Source: Mallotus nudiflorus (taxonomy: Eukaryota > Streptophyta > Magnoliopsida > Malpighiales > Euphorbiaceae). Taken from it: 64,000 nucleotides of DNA. A program made the translations under genes and the position numbers. Below, piece after piece: positions 33,303 through 45,932 of the stretch. Location: positions 7,049,001 to 7,113,000 of the forward strand of contig CANTUR010000239.1 of assembly GCA_947683625.1 (NCBI GenBank), written 5' to 3'. The notes below the pieces were generated by a model. The model worked only from the letters and a program-made list of their open reading frames with translations. It searched no databases and was not told the origin of the DNA. Position 1 is the stretch's first letter. Every line of letters begins with the position of its first letter.

Positions 33303-36235
33303 ATTATTAAATAAAATTATTATAATAACTTTCTAAATTTTTACTTTTATATTTAATTAATTTATAGTTTTAAATTTATTAAAATTATTTGATAATTGTA
33401 TTAAAATATATATATTATTTAAAGTTAAATTACCGCACAAATTTACAACTAATTTTAATTTAATTTCGAAGTTTTTAAATCTCCACTTACTAACGCGCAT
33501 CTACCCCTATTTTATTGTAATTTGAACATTAACTAATGTAGGATTTTATGTATCCAAAACCAAGAATAGATTGACCAAACTAATAAAAATGGTCCAAAAT
33601 TTGTAGCTATATATATATATATACACAGACACAAGTATAATGCACAAAGCACTATAAATGGCAGGAAGAAATTCCTTATTAGGTTATTTAATTTCAGGAT
33701 CAGACTGCAACACTGTTTATAACCAAAAAAAAAATGTTTATGTTTGAACAGAAATATACATACATACATAGAGAGAGAGAGAGAGAGAGAGCGGTGTGCA
33801 TCTGCATAACAGTTGTGAACTGGCTCATCAAAGTGTTCAAATAAGTTGGCTTACGCGTTAATGTACATATGCAGATATGATGAGCTGGTTCGAAACACAC
33901 ATGTGCAACCGTCAATAATATTTCGAAATCATAACCATATGAATATTATATACAGCTAGTAATCAATTTTACTATCATATCTACGGTGTATTCATATTCA
34001 AAGTGAAGTGTGTATGGATCCAGCCATCTGCCGCATTCATCCTGTCATGATTAATTCTTCCTAATATTGCTAAAGAAAATTGAAAAAAAAAAAAAAACCA
34101 TGGGGCATTAACATCCATAGAAATGATACTATAAATAGAAAGAATATGCCTCAGAATTTTGTTATCACAATCAAGTTTCATAAACATATACAACTTCACT
34201 CAAGAAATTCATTGTTGCCAATAATAATAATATTGATTTCATGCATGAAATGATGAAGTGATAAATGTATAACTGGAATATTTATGCTTCTTTAAAGTAA
34301 AATAAGGGGTTAATGTATAATTCTACCCTAAACTTTATTCTATTTTTAAAATTAGGATGAATTGATATATGAACTTTGTAATTGGTTGTAAAGCTATTCA
34401 CAGTTAAAATAATATGTATCCATTCTAACATCGCATACATATGTAAATTTATTTGTTGATTGAAAAATTAAATAAAGAAATTAGTAATATTCTATTCTTA
34501 ACAACATTTTTTTTGCAAATATATTTTTAATTTTCATCTTTTTTCTCAAATATATCTTTATTTTCAGTAAATAATTTATAAATGCATATTTTGTCAGCAT
34601 GAATACATATTATTTTGACCATGGATAAATTTACAACTAATCAAAAAGTTCATATACTGATTCACCATAATTTTAAAAGTATGATAGATGGACAAAAATA
34701 ATTAGAGTTCATAGTTTACTTATACAATAGCCCTAAAATAATTACTGGCTGATAATTGAACAGTCAAATGACAAAAATCTCGTTGACCATTCGCATGAGA
34801 ACTCTCTCCTAAATTCAAAATAAATAAATAAACATTGAACTATATATATCCATGTTCACCTTATATGCAGTACACACAATGTGTGAGAATGGGTTGGCAT
34901 ATGCCCAGTTAAAACAACTTTAATTTATAACAAGTATACTTAGGAAAATGGCAATGAAAATACATATTTATAGATCTACGAATATTCACTGCATCTCTCT
35001 TGTCCAAATAAAGATACAAATTAAATTTTTGAGAATAATTTAGTTTTATTCTATTAAATCATTAAATGAGTAACGAGTACTTATAGTATGTATTTATAGA
35101 TTTTTTATTTTTATTACTTATTATATCTATTTGTAGGATAGGTAAATTAAATATGGTCAGATTGAAATTAAAACTCTAACAACTTAGTAAGGTATAGAAT
35201 AAAAATACACTTATCAACTACCTTGATATTATCATGTAGAGTAGAACATAAGTGTAATATATATATATATAGCCATTTACTTAGGATCTTTTCCTAGATT
35301 GTGAAGATCCTAACAAAGCTTTCAGCAAGAGGTGTGGCCATATAATATACGTTGTTAAACTAAGATTCAACTCTGCTTATCAAAATAAAAATGTTAAAAA
35401 AAAGTAATATTTTGTGTCGCAGATCAATTCTACCGCTGCTTGTAAAAATAATTATTTATTATATTTTTAGTACTTTCTTTAAGGGTTGGTCCAATATAAT
35501 TTAATTTTAAAAGATTAACGACCAAATGGCACTAAAATATATATATATAAGTCAAATTCAAACTCTGGAGTAAAGTTGGTTCAATTTATACTTTATCTCT
35601 TATTCATTAGATATGGTACGGTTGTACACTTAAAGCAAACAATTTTTTTTTCTAAAACTCCGATGTAAATGTTGGAAAGTAGACCTTCCACATGAAATGA
35701 AAATGAAAATTACTTTTGTTTTCAATTTATCAAATGGCCATAGTAGTTTTTTGATATGCAATTACTCCAAATTTTGCTAACATATAGATGTGAGACAAAA
35801 CTAAAGTTCAATGGCCTATTTATAATAAATTAAGATAGTATGTTCAATTTGTAATGGTCCATATGATATATGGTGGGACCTTTTATGAAATTGGCCCCTT
35901 GTTTTTAGGGAAATTCCTATTTAAGTGTCATGGCCTACCTTATGGCCTTTTTCCCAACCAAAATTATATATATATAATGTTACATTCTCTAGATTTTCAT
36001 TCAATTAAATTATCAACCATAATTTTTATTTATATTCAGTTTAATATATATAATTATTGAATGTGTATGCATATTTTAAATATCTTATATTTAATTAATA
36101 TAAATATATTTTAATTATATACTTAAATTTTCTCATATCAACATAATGTATTACATTCTGACTAATGTACAAGAGCAAAACAAATTTCAATATATACAAC
36201 ACGGTCTAATAAACCTGATTTGTGTCACACATGCA
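32991..36235. other. AT-rich intergenic sequence
   Basis: I see no convincing gene. It holds microsatellites at 33261-33295 (AT)n and 33771-33792 (GA)n. The segment 33130-33420 resembles 27830-28090, so the AT-rich repeat family may extend on both sides. Sequence at 33830-34060 and 34740-34900 is less AT-rich but shows no frame with splice-site support. Confidence 0.4.
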
Positions 36236-36239
36236 TCCA

Positions 36240-36540
36240 GGTTGCTAGATCTATCTATCTTCTTTACTAAGGAACTTGCAGTGTAGCAGCTGTAATTATA
36301 TCCACAGATTTAGCAGCTTCTTCCGAAATCCAAAATTTTGCATTTCCCTAGTATAAAATATTCTGAATAACTTGTGGGTTTGTCTTACCACATGCACATG
36401 ACAAAAAGAAAAGAAAAACAAAAATACAATTTCTTCAGGATTCTAATTGGGTATACCTGACACCACTCTTCCAGAAGCAAAAATCAGTCGTATGCACATT
36501 TCTTTGACTTTCACATTCAATGTTGAAATTTAAAAACTTT
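36240..36540 (-). pseudogene. possible two-exon gene remnant
   Basis: On the minus strand a plausible last exon follows a 'tactag' acceptor near 36350. It reads 'GNAKFWISEEAAKSVDIITA', then ATLQVP and TAG (near 36269). Upstream, 'FLLLEEWCQ' ends at a CAG/GTATAC donor near 36457 in the same phase, but an in-frame TGA precedes it within about ten codons and no further exon is seen. The family is not recognised. It may be a decayed gene fragment or chance. Confidence 0.25.
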
Positions 36541-36564
36541 ATAAATTCAACCGTTATGAATAAT

Positions 36565-36566
<2 letters not shown>

Positions 36567-36606
<40 letters not shown>
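36567..36606. repeat. (AT)n microsatellite
   Basis: This is a pure AT tract of about 40 bases. Confidence 0.8.
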
Positions 36607-36608
<2 letters not shown>

Positions 36609-36609
36609 A

Positions 36610-37440
36610 CAAATCCATCTTTTTGTACTTTGATTTAAAAAAAACAAAATTTTATATTGAGAAATTATATACTTTACTATTAGAGATGATATATAAACGC
36701 AATATGTGAACTTTTTAATCAGCGATTGCTTAAAATGTTCTATATGCACAATAAATCTTATTATTACTTTCTAAAAAATTAGGTTGTTACGAGTTCAAAG
36801 TCGACTCAAATGAGAGGTTGTATCCAAGTAAGAAAAGAAAAAGGAATAAATAGAAAATTATTAGACGTGCTTCCTCTAAACTCATAGGCTATAGTTCTGC
36901 ACCCATCAAGAAGAATGTACATTTATATTTGTGCATGTATAAATGAATGAAAGTTGCAACATAGAGACACACCTACTCTTCTTGATGAAGTTGAAAGGCA
37001 TTAGCAAGAATGGACCATTAACAACACAACTGTGCACCACGATAAGCTTATTGCGTTACATAGGATATTCATATATATGTATATGCTTTTCATGATCATC
37101 ATCTTATATATTGTGCCACTCCCAAATGCCTAAGCTTTTGGTTCATGATGTTTTAAGGAATTAATTAGTTTTAATTAACTTAGTCTCGACTCAATGATAA
37201 CAGAGAAACTTTCATGATTAAGATCATATATATATAAGAATATAAGAGTAGAATAATTAAAGATTAATTCTAATATAAACTCTATGTGTATAGAAGTTGA
37301 AGCTTTCCGTACTAGCAAAAGAAGCCACACAATGGGCAAAAAGAACAATGCAAGAGACAGACATATTAATATAACGTATCTAATTAAAGAACATTAACAT
37401 CTCCAAAATGAGAGTTCTGGGGACAAACCTCTCAAAGCAT
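36610..37440. other. 3' flank of the trihelix gene
   Basis: No gene is seen. This is ordinary AT-rich sequence downstream of the minus-strand gene. The transcript probably ends between about 37440 and 37300, but no single poly(A) signal stands out. Confidence 0.4.
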
Positions 37441-37500
37441 TGTTCCTCTTCTTGTTCTTGATCTTCTTCAAAACAAGAAGTAAAATTGTAATAGCTTTGA

Positions 37501-38492
37501 TTACATTTCTTCTCTTCTGAGCTTGTCAAGAAGTGCTGTAATGAGTGCATCCCTCTTCTCGGCTCGAGCTTCTTCTCTTATCCCTCTTTGTTCTTCTCGT
37601 TCTCTCCATCTTCTATCCATCATTATCCTCTCATTCTCCAATGCTTCCATCGTCTGTCTCCACTCCATTTCCTTTATCCTCCTCTCGTTTTCCCTCGCTT
37701 CGAACGCTTCCCTCCATTGCATTTCCATGTGCATCTGCTGCTTCATGAAATCCCCCAAAATCTCCCTCAAATTATTAGTATTACCACCACTACTTCCGCC
37801 GCCTATATTCACACTGCTTTTGCCCTTTTTCTTCTTTCTGATACTTCCCTTTTCCCCTTCGCTTTCTTCATTATCGTCTTCCTCATCGGACGAGAGCTGC
37901 ACCGATTTTTTCTTATTAGACCCACCTGCAGCAGCAGCAGCAGCTCCTTCAGCTTCAGCCCATAACATTCTTTGCATCCTTGCTGAAAAAATCGCTTGCA
38001 GTTCATTATAGAATGGGAATTGTTGTCGCAAAGATTCAGGTTCCATGGTCTCACACCCCTATAAGATAAAGAAACACAGATCAATACCCTATAGATATAT
38101 AGATCATCTATACAATATAGGGTTTTTTTTTTTTTTTTCGAATCGGTCGATATCCATACAAGAAAACAAGTATATATGTATAGATTAATAGGTACCTTGT
38201 ATCGAGTAACAAGGTTCTTCCACTTGCACTTGCACTGCTCTGCACTGCGATGAAAACCCTTTTCTTTCATCTTATTAGCAATAACTTCCCAGAGGAGCTT
38301 ATTTCTTTTAGTCTCCATGAAAGTACGATCGAGTTCTGCTCGAATCATCAAGAACTCCTTCGTTTCTTGCATGCTCCATTGGGGAAATCTATCAGTATCG
38401 ACACTAACACTGATGTGGTGCTGCTGTTGATGAGGATGAGGACGAGGATGCTGATGATGATGAGAAGGAGGAGGATGATGATGTCCTTCCAT
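37501..38492 (-). CDS. trihelix transcription factor, GT-3 type (GT-3a/GT-3b-like)
   Basis: This is a two-exon gene: exon 1 38492-38196 (99 codons), intron 38195-38059 (137 bp, GT-AG, phase 0), exon 2 38058-37501 (185 codons plus stop), 284 residues in all. Residues 1-30 are rich in His, Pro and Gln. The trihelix DNA-binding domain spans about 35-110 with the three helix tryptophans at W39, W68 and W91 and the CKCKW block. It continues over the splice into GCETMEPES and 'FPFYNELQAIF'. A poly-Ala run, an acidic Ser/Asp/Glu stretch, a basic RKKKKGK likely nuclear signal and a Glu/Arg-rich C-terminal coiled coil follow. The length is close to that of Arabidopsis GT-3 proteins as I recall them. 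The family binds GT elements in light- and stress-responsive promoters in the nucleus. No defects are seen. Confidence 0.93.
38059..38195 (-). other. intron of the trihelix gene
   Basis: It starts GTACCT and ends with a pyrimidine-rich tract and ATAG. Removing it joins TRYK to GCETMEP in frame, the conserved trihelix boundary. It contains a 17 bp run of A on the minus strand near 38122-38138. Confidence 0.9.
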
Positions 38493-38660
38493 TAATTTAA
38501 AACACGCAACAAAATATAAATAATTGAAAAGAGGGTTATGTATGAAGAGACACAACCACACAACTACTACAACAACAATAAGATCGATTTGATTTTTGGT
38601 ATTGATCGAAAGAAAAAGAAAAAATAGAAAGAGAAAGAGGAAGAAAGATTTATACAAAGT
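38493..38660 (-). promoter_or_regulatory. core promoter and 5' leader of the trihelix gene
   Basis: On the minus strand TATAAAT (38648-38654) lies about 156 bases before the ATG. A long CT-rich stretch (38608-38640) follows, of the pyrimidine-patch kind found at plant transcription starts. Initiation is expected near 38615-38625, giving a leader of about 130 nt. Confidence 0.6.
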
Positions 38661-38699
38661 TGGTGTGAACAGAAAAGGAAGTGTGAATCGTCAGGAAGA

Positions 38700-40910
38700 A
38701 AATTCTAAAACAAAAAACTTAATTAAAAAATAAATAAAATTGTAACAAAGAAAGTCTAATTCGTACTTAATTCTTTATAACAACATCCTTAAGTTTTTTT
38801 TTTTTAAAGCTATCGGTCACTTATAAACGAATATATTACATTTTTTTAATTGAATTGGTGAAATAAAAATATATTTTTTTATTTTATCCATAATTATTGG
38901 AATGATTTAGTGGATGATTGATTTTGGTTAAAGGACATTTCGGATTTGAATAGTTATATATGCAAAATTGAGTTTTTTTTTTAATTTATCCGAATTGAAT
39001 TTGATTAATTTGAGTTTAATAAATTTTAAAAATTAATAGTTTAAAAGGAGTCAAGTTATTAATTCTTTCCAAATGCATTTTAGAGTTTAAATCCTACAAT
39101 TATTTAGTTGTGAAACTTACTATTTGATTTAAAACGATATTCAGTTGTAGAATTTATTTTCACCTCAGTTAAAAGGGTAAAACTATTTCTTATTATATAA
39201 TTTATAAATATTTAAATTATATAAATTTTCTATTAATTAAAAAACAAATATTTTAATTTTATTTGTCAAATATAAACTATTTAAATTATATATCAAAAAT
39301 CCAATTATAAAATATTATTAAGATAATAATATTTTAGATTGGTGATAGTCATCAAATATGAATCCAGTACAGTATGGAAATATCTTGAAAAAAAAAATGT
39401 TTAACTTTTGAATTTATAAATCAAATAAAACGAAAATGAATTTTTCTTCCTGTTGATGCACACTTTTTTTTTTAGGTCTTTATCTGTCTACGCGCAAACA
39501 TTTCCTTTCCTTTCATTTCATTTCCCTCTCTTTTTCTTTTTAATTATTATTTTTTTTGAGTTCACATTTCGTGTACGTGTCGTCAGGCTTACGAGACAAA
39601 CATGATGAGGTGGGAAGGCTTTATTCTGTGCAATCAGTTATAGGAAACTTGCACTGCAAGCTAATTGCTCTACTGCATCTATTATTTTTTATCCATATTA
39701 TTATCGCTTAAATCAATTAATATAAAACTATTTTTACTTAAATAATATATTAAATCAGTAGTGTATTATATATATAGTAATATTAAATTAATTATTAAAA
39801 AGTTTTATTATTTCTGTATTTTTATTAGAATTGAATTGAATAAATTAATATTTAATTAATTTTAAATATTAATAATTTAGATAAATATATATAATTAATT
39901 TTTTTTTCTTATAATAATTTAACATGGTCATTGTCAACTTTATTTATTTTTTTCATATTTTTTGAACTTTTAATAATATAAAATGTTTGATCAAGTGATA
40001 TTGTCAACTTTCCAGTCTTAGTGCCTTTGAACCGTGGAAAGGGTACAAATTTAAACCATAGAAAGGAACAAAAGCTACGAGACCTCTGTTCTGTACGTGG
40101 AGAGATAGCCCGTAATGCGCTTTTTTTTTTTTTTTTTCTCTGTGAAGTAAGGAAAGGTTTTATTATATTTTATTTATTATTTTTTTGTTTTACATGGATT
40201 TTCAAAACCTATATATGTAGTTAATTCATTTAGCTTTATTTATTGTTCTCTAAATTCTGAGATTTATCAGATTTCTTATGATTTCTTTTAGATCTGATAA
40301 TGATAAAAGGAAATTCAAATTTTTCTATAAATTTATAATTAACTTTATTAAAATTAATTTTTAAAAAAAATTAAACCTATTTATAATTTTAATGGTGTCA
40401 TATAAGTTAAAATTAAATATTATTTTATTCTTATTCATATTTTAGTTTTATTTTTCTTGAAAGGTTAAAAAGACTCGATTACTCATATTTAAGCATTTTA
40501 AAATTTATTCAATTTCAAATTAAAACTTTACTGAGGTATAATTTAACTTATTTTCAATATAAACATTAATAGTAAATTAATACTAGAAAATATATTATTA
40601 ATTTCATCGGACATGCCACAATGTTATTTATAATTATTTTTAATTGAAATCAATTGTATCATATTAATTAAAATTGCAATTAAAAGTGACATAGGGATCA
40701 AATAACAAAAATTTAAAAATTTTGGATGAAATTACATACATGCAAGAAGATTTAAATTTTGTTGATGAATAGACTTTTATTTTAATCTTATTTTACAAGT
40801 ATAGTCCCGACTGATATAAAAAAAATTAAAATCATTTTATCGTTCAAAATGAAAAAAACAAAATTTATATGAATAAATATATGATTTCTAATCACATTTG
40901 ACCGTTGGCT
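38700..40910. other. upstream flank of the trihelix gene
   Basis: No gene is seen. A less AT-rich stretch at 39460-39670 contains CT-rich runs and 'cgtgtacgtgtcgtc' (ACGT cores), which could be a distal regulatory region. At 40020-40135 a 110 bp segment of normal composition ends in 18 T residues and might be a small retroelement piece. Confidence 0.4.
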
Positions 40911-40913
40911 CCA

Positions 40914-41132
40914 TGGGGGCAAATTCTGATATTTATTTCTGTATGTTCAATTTTATTACAAGATATAAGTTTATTTAGTATTTACATAAATACTATGTTT
41001 AGTTATAAAACCACTAATTTGCACTATTCTAGGTTATCATTACACTTTAAATTTCTCAATAATTTTCTCGTCCAATTACTCACTCTAATTCCTCTAGTTA
41101 CTCACTCCAATACTTCTCCTAAAATTGTTGCA
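40914..41132 (-). repeat. 3' LTR of the copia element
   Basis: It starts TGGGGGCAAATT and shares 'acaagtttatttattatttacataaat'-type blocks with the partner at 45933. It is diverged by substitutions and small indels. Boundaries are approximate. Confidence 0.65.
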
Positions 41133-41439
41133 CATGTGTCAGCAATGCCTAACTTGTCCAGTGAGTTATAAAACACTCGGTTTGAGACAACTTTTATATA
41201 TACATTTACTAGCTGGTCTTTAGACTTTACAAAAGGAAGTCGAATTATTCTCACTTCAAGTTTTTCCTTGTTAAAGTGTCAATTTATTTCCACATGTTTT
41301 GTCCAATCATGTTGAACTGGGTTATGAGTAATCTCGATAGTTGCCTTGTTATCATAATATAAGTTCATTTTAGTTTCGAGAGGATAATCGATTTGCTTAG
41401 TAACCTCCTCAACTAAAGAAGTTCACATAGCTCTTTCAA

Positions 41440-42480
41440 TATGCCTCTGAACTTGGCTTCCACACTTGATAATGCATTAACCTTTTGCTTTTTACTCCTC
41501 CAAGTAACTAGATTACTTCTCATGAAGGTAAATTATTCAAATGCTGACTTTTTATTTGAGTTAGTTCTTGCCTAGTCTGCATTAGTATATCCATTAATAT
41601 TCAGATGGTTGTGCTTTTTAAACATGAGTCCTTTTCCCGATAATGATTTTAAGTATTGCGACATTCAACATATTGCCCTCATATGATCTTCACGCTGATT
41701 ATGCATGAATTGGCTGACTAGGCCTATGGCATATGCAATATCCAATCTCGTATAGCATAAGTAGATCAACTCACCCACTAGCCTTTCATACATTTCTCTA
41801 TTTTTTTGTGTTTGATTCTCATGGATCCACAATCTATGATTCTGAGCTATATGTGTGTTTGTTGACTTACAATCAAGCATTTTAGTTTCTATAAGTATAT
41901 CAAGTACATATTTCCTCTAGGATAGAAATATACTTTGTGTTAACCAAGCTACTTTAACTTCCAAGAAATATTTCAATCACCTAAGATTCTTCGTTTTAAA
42001 TTCATTTTCTAAGTGTCTTTACAGGTTTGAGATTTCCCTCTAATCATCCCCTGTAATTATCATATCATCCACATAAATAATTAATGATGTTGCCTTTCCA
42101 TTTTATTATTTCAAGAACAAGGTGTGATTCGAGTTACTTTATTTGAACCCATGCTTCCTCATCACAAAGCTAAATTGACTAAACCATGATTAAGGAGATT
42201 ATTTTAAATGGTATAATGCCTTTTGCAATTTACACACACCTTCAGCTTGTGATGAAGTAGTGAAGTCTGGTGGAATGTCCATGTATACTTTTTCCATTCC
42301 CATATAGAAATGTGTTCTTTATATCGAATTGATAAAAGGGACAATCTAGATTTATTATAATAGATATAAGAACTCTTACTGTGTTTAGTTTTACAACTGG
42401 AGAGAATATTGGTAATCAATACCATGGGTTTGAGTATAATCCTTTTACTACAAGTTTCACCTTGTCGATTCATATGCATT
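41440..42480 (-). pseudogene. copia reverse transcriptase and RNase H relic
   Basis: The catalytic block reads LIIYVDDMIITGDD on the minus strand near 42050-42095, so the YVDD motif is intact. Downstream are 'NEFKTKNLR', 'FLEVKVA', an open stretch at 41665-41880 with 'GELIYLCYTRLDIAYAIGLV' and 'FMHNQREDHM', then the RNase H end 'VTWRSKKQKVNALSSVEAKF' near 41480-41540. This arrangement is characteristic of plant copia pol. Several stops and shifts break the frame. A start cannot be assigned because it is an internal polyprotein part. Confidence 0.8.
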
Positions 42481-43099
42481 GTGTTTGATGGAGAGTACCC
42501 ACTCGTATCTCATAGTTCTCTTTCCCTTAAGTAATGAAGCAATAATATAAATATTATTTTTTCATATGGTTGTTATCTCCTCAAGTATTGCTTAAGTCCA
42601 TTTGGAGTCATTCAATGCTTTTTGTATAGTATAGGGAATATACTTAGCAGACAGCTTATGCACAAAGGCATCTAAAGGCTTCGATAGTGTTTGAGTGGAT
42701 ACATGATGAGAAATAAGGTACTTTCCCATCTTTTCTTTATGGTCAAGTGAGTACTAACTTGATGGATTTCCTTGATTATATCTAAAAGCTAATTTATAGC
42801 TAATAGAATCATCTAGAATACTCAAAGGAGAAGGGCTCAGAATTTGTACCTCATGAGTACTTTCAGTAAATATGTCACATTGTACTGTGTGGGGATTCAT
42901 CTTTTTTTATAAATGCTCTGCCCTTCCTTTGACCCAACATTTGTCATGCTTGACATTATCTTTTAAGTTCTCTTTTTTTAACCTAACATTATTATGCTCA
43001 AAATGTTTAGGATGCTCAATAGTCCTTTCTAAGTTCCCTTTTAATCCCCAGCTCATCCAATTATTTAAATATCCAATTTTGCTCTTTATATAGTGGCTA

Positions 43100-43720
43100 C
43101 TCCTAAAAAGAAAAATGAATAGCTCAATTCAGAAAAAAAAAATTAATTCGAGAAAGTCACATCTATAGAAGTGTACAAATGTCGAGTAATCAGGTTGTAA
43201 CACTGATATCCCTTTTTAGAAGCTCTATATCCCAAGAAAACACATCATACTATAAAGGGATCAAGTTTTGATTGTTGGTTTTTATTGAGGTGGACATAAA
43301 CGATCGAGCCAAATATTAAAGGAGATAGTATAAGAACTAAAGGCAAGCGTACATGACAAGAAAGAGTTTGAAGTGAAGTTTCAAAGTCTAGGACAAAGGG
43401 TATTTATTTCAATAGGTATACTAAAATACATATTGTATCTGCCTAGTATTGCCAAAGTGCGTGAGCCTTAATTAGAAGTACTCAGGTTATTTCAAGTATA
43501 TGCATGGATTTTTATTCTGCAACACCATTTTGTTGTGTGTTTATGAATATGAAGTTTCATAATACAGGTTATAACTCTAAAAGCATTATTGGAACTCATG
43601 GTTGATAAATTCTCCTCCAATGTCTCATCAAATTAAAGGATTTAAAATTGAATTAAGAATCGTGTCTTTATCATAATGTGAAAGGATCTGAATATATTGA
43701 ACATTTCATATTTATGTTTC
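43100..43720 (-). pseudogene. copia integrase relic
   Basis: Recognisable pieces on the minus strand include 'GGEFINHEF' (second catalytic region), then 'THNKMVLQNKNPCIYLK', a decayed form of the PQQNGVAERKNR block that carries the catalytic Glu, and a piece from the AHALWA(E)A-type region. The Glu position is no longer readable. Integrase before reverse transcriptase confirms the copia order. Confidence 0.65.
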
Positions 43721-44216
43721 ACCAAGTAAAGTCATATTTATATTTCATCAAGTAAAGTCAAGTCATATATGTACAATTATCAATAAAGGTCACAAACCAT
43801 TTAACACTAAAATTACCCAAACTGGAAGCCAGTCCCTAAACATCAAAATGAATTAAGATCAAATGAGTGCCATATTTATTAAATTTATTAGGCAAGACAC
43901 ATTATGACTTTTTGCTTGAATACAAGTTTGACATCCAAACACTAACTCATTTAACATTGAGAACATATTAAAAAACAAGTGCTTTAGGTAAATGAATAAT
44001 GGATGTCCCAACTGTTGGTGGTATAATTAAATTTATTGGTCCTTATAGCTCATTTAGTGCGCAGTGTTAGCTTGATAAAGGCTAAAGTCATCCATAAAAT
44101 ACTACCCCTCTTTCTAGTTCGATGACCAATAATCTCCTTCATGAGAATATCCTAAAATAGAAAAAAAAATTGGTATACATTAATGTACAACAATTTATTT
44201 CTTCAGTAGCTTAGCC

Positions 44217-44579
44217 TAGGGTGTGCAACCCTTCTGATCAAACTGAACTGAAAATTGAACTAACCTAATTTGATTTGGTTCAGTTTGGTTAAATTTTGAT
44301 TTTTTGAACCAAACCAAACTAAATTTTTTATTCAGTTTGGTTTGATTTCTAGAGTCAGAAAATCGGTTAACCAAAATATAATTTATTTTTTTATTTTTAA
44401 ATATTATAATAATATAATAAAAAATTATAAATAAGTTATATTTATAAAAAATTTTGTTTGTTCAATTAGTTCAGTTTTCATTTCAAAAAATTTAGTTATT
44501 TCGGTCGGTTTGGTTTAGTTAATTTAGTTCGGTAAAAAATGGCCCAAAATTGACAAAACTAACCGAATTCACACCCCTA
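44217..44579. mobile_element. hAT-type MITE, 363 bp
   Basis: The ends are inverted (TAGGGTGTG at the left, CACACCCCTA at the right) and are flanked by an exact 8 bp duplication GCTTAGCC (44209-44216 and 44580-44587). An 8 bp duplication with TAGGG-type ends is the hAT signature. The inside has alternating 'ttggtttagtt' and 'aaccaaaccaaac' words that can fold. No coding capacity. It lies inside the copia relic, so it is the younger insertion. Confidence 0.85.
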
Positions 44580-45149
44580 GCTTAGCCTACAAACAAAATT
44601 TTGTTTAAGATAGCTGGAACTAATAAGTTATTTAGTAATGAGAATGAAAGAGAAAGTGCTACTTTTCCATCCCTTATAATTGAATACATAACACCATTAC
44701 CATTGACAATTCATGTTTGTTATGGGTAATCAAATTCCACCAGGTCATTCGGAGCAAAGGTTATATGGTCAATTACCCTAAATTGATAATCCAACTAGTT
44801 GAATTTTCCTGTCTAAAGCAGTATAAACCATAACCGTTGTTACATTGACCATTAAGACACTTGGTTATGTTCTTAGTAAAACATTCTTTACTCAGCACTA
44901 TTGACTATTAAGGTTTATTGTTAGTAAATGTTACTCGACTAATGCTTTTACTTGTATCTCCTTCTCGTTTCTGCTTTTCCTTTAACTCGTGCTATTACTC
45001 GGGATACCTGTGCAACTTAAAGTAGGTTTTTCAAGTATGTCTTGTATTTTCATAGTGAGTACATCCTCCTTCCTCTATTTACCTTTTCCTTTTCTTTTTT
45101 CCATTAGACATAGATGATAGGCCAGTTTTAGATATTTATAAGCTAGAAG

Positions 45150-45930
45150 ATTGAGCCTTATACCTTTTAGCAATCATCGTAACACTATATATTATCTTTA
45201 TGCCATTCAACATAACAACTTGTTGACATATTCTCTCTTTGGACTTGAGCATGGGCTTGCTACACCATCGGAAATGGTCATATTTGCAACACATCACTCT
45301 AGACCTTGTCTAATAAGTCATATAACCTATCGAGGAAGGTATAGACCCTATCTTTCTGTATATTGGCATTGTAGATTTGAATATTTTCAGCACACTTCAT
45401 TGGATTCAGTCACTAAAAGTTGATCTCCTGCCATAATCCTTGGAGATTATTGTTTTATAACTTAATAAATCCTCCAGTTTGCCTTATTCGAGCTACATAC
45501 CTTTTCATGTCATAAACTTGTGAGATGTTTGATCCATCAAAAAAGATTATGGCAATTGAATTCCTTACCTGTTTAACAGTAAGGTATCATATGAAATTGT
45601 CAATCAGTGACTGGTCCATAGAGTTTATTAGCCATCCCTTTACAATAGCATTCTTTGGTCTCCATTTTCTAAAAGTTTTTATTTGCTTGCTCAAGTTGTG
45701 AAGTGTCTCCAATGATATACACGAGTTTGTCCTTACCTGTAATGTACATCTTCATTACTTAAAACCATATGATATAGTTAGTTCCATCTAATATTATGTC
45801 GATCTGAGTATTGAAAACGTCATGGCTTATGGTCACTGAGGTTTGAATTAGGTTCTAGACAAATGCTTGTTGCATCTTAGTCGTTACATCATCTAAAAAG
45901 GCAACAATATGTTTTTCACTGGATGCCACC
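45150..45930 (-). pseudogene. copia gag relic
   Basis: It starts near 45930 on the minus strand with 'MVASSEKHIVAFLDDVTTKM', then 'IILDGTNYIIW' and 'VMKMYITGKDKLVYI', the typical N-terminal gag of Ale/Retrofit-type copia. Further pieces (KGMANKLYGPVT, QFHMIPY) follow with stops and shifts. The ATG lies only a base or so inside the LTR, leaving little room for a primer-binding site, so a small deletion is likely. Confidence 0.7.
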
Positions 45931-45932
45931 AT

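Noticed and set aside
35854..36060. 68-codon frame with MVHMIYGGTFYEIGPLF start
   Set aside because: The first 30 codons look less biased, but the rest is AT filler. No family or exon context.
37523..38011. Long plus-strand open frames opposite the trihelix gene
   Set aside because: They are antisense shadows of exon 2. The Ser/Leu-rich composition comes from the complement of Glu/Arg codons.
37809..38657. Single 282-codon minus-strand frame through the trihelix gene
   Set aside because: It reads through the 137 bp intron and then leaves the conserved frame. The spliced model keeps the trihelix domain and is preferred.
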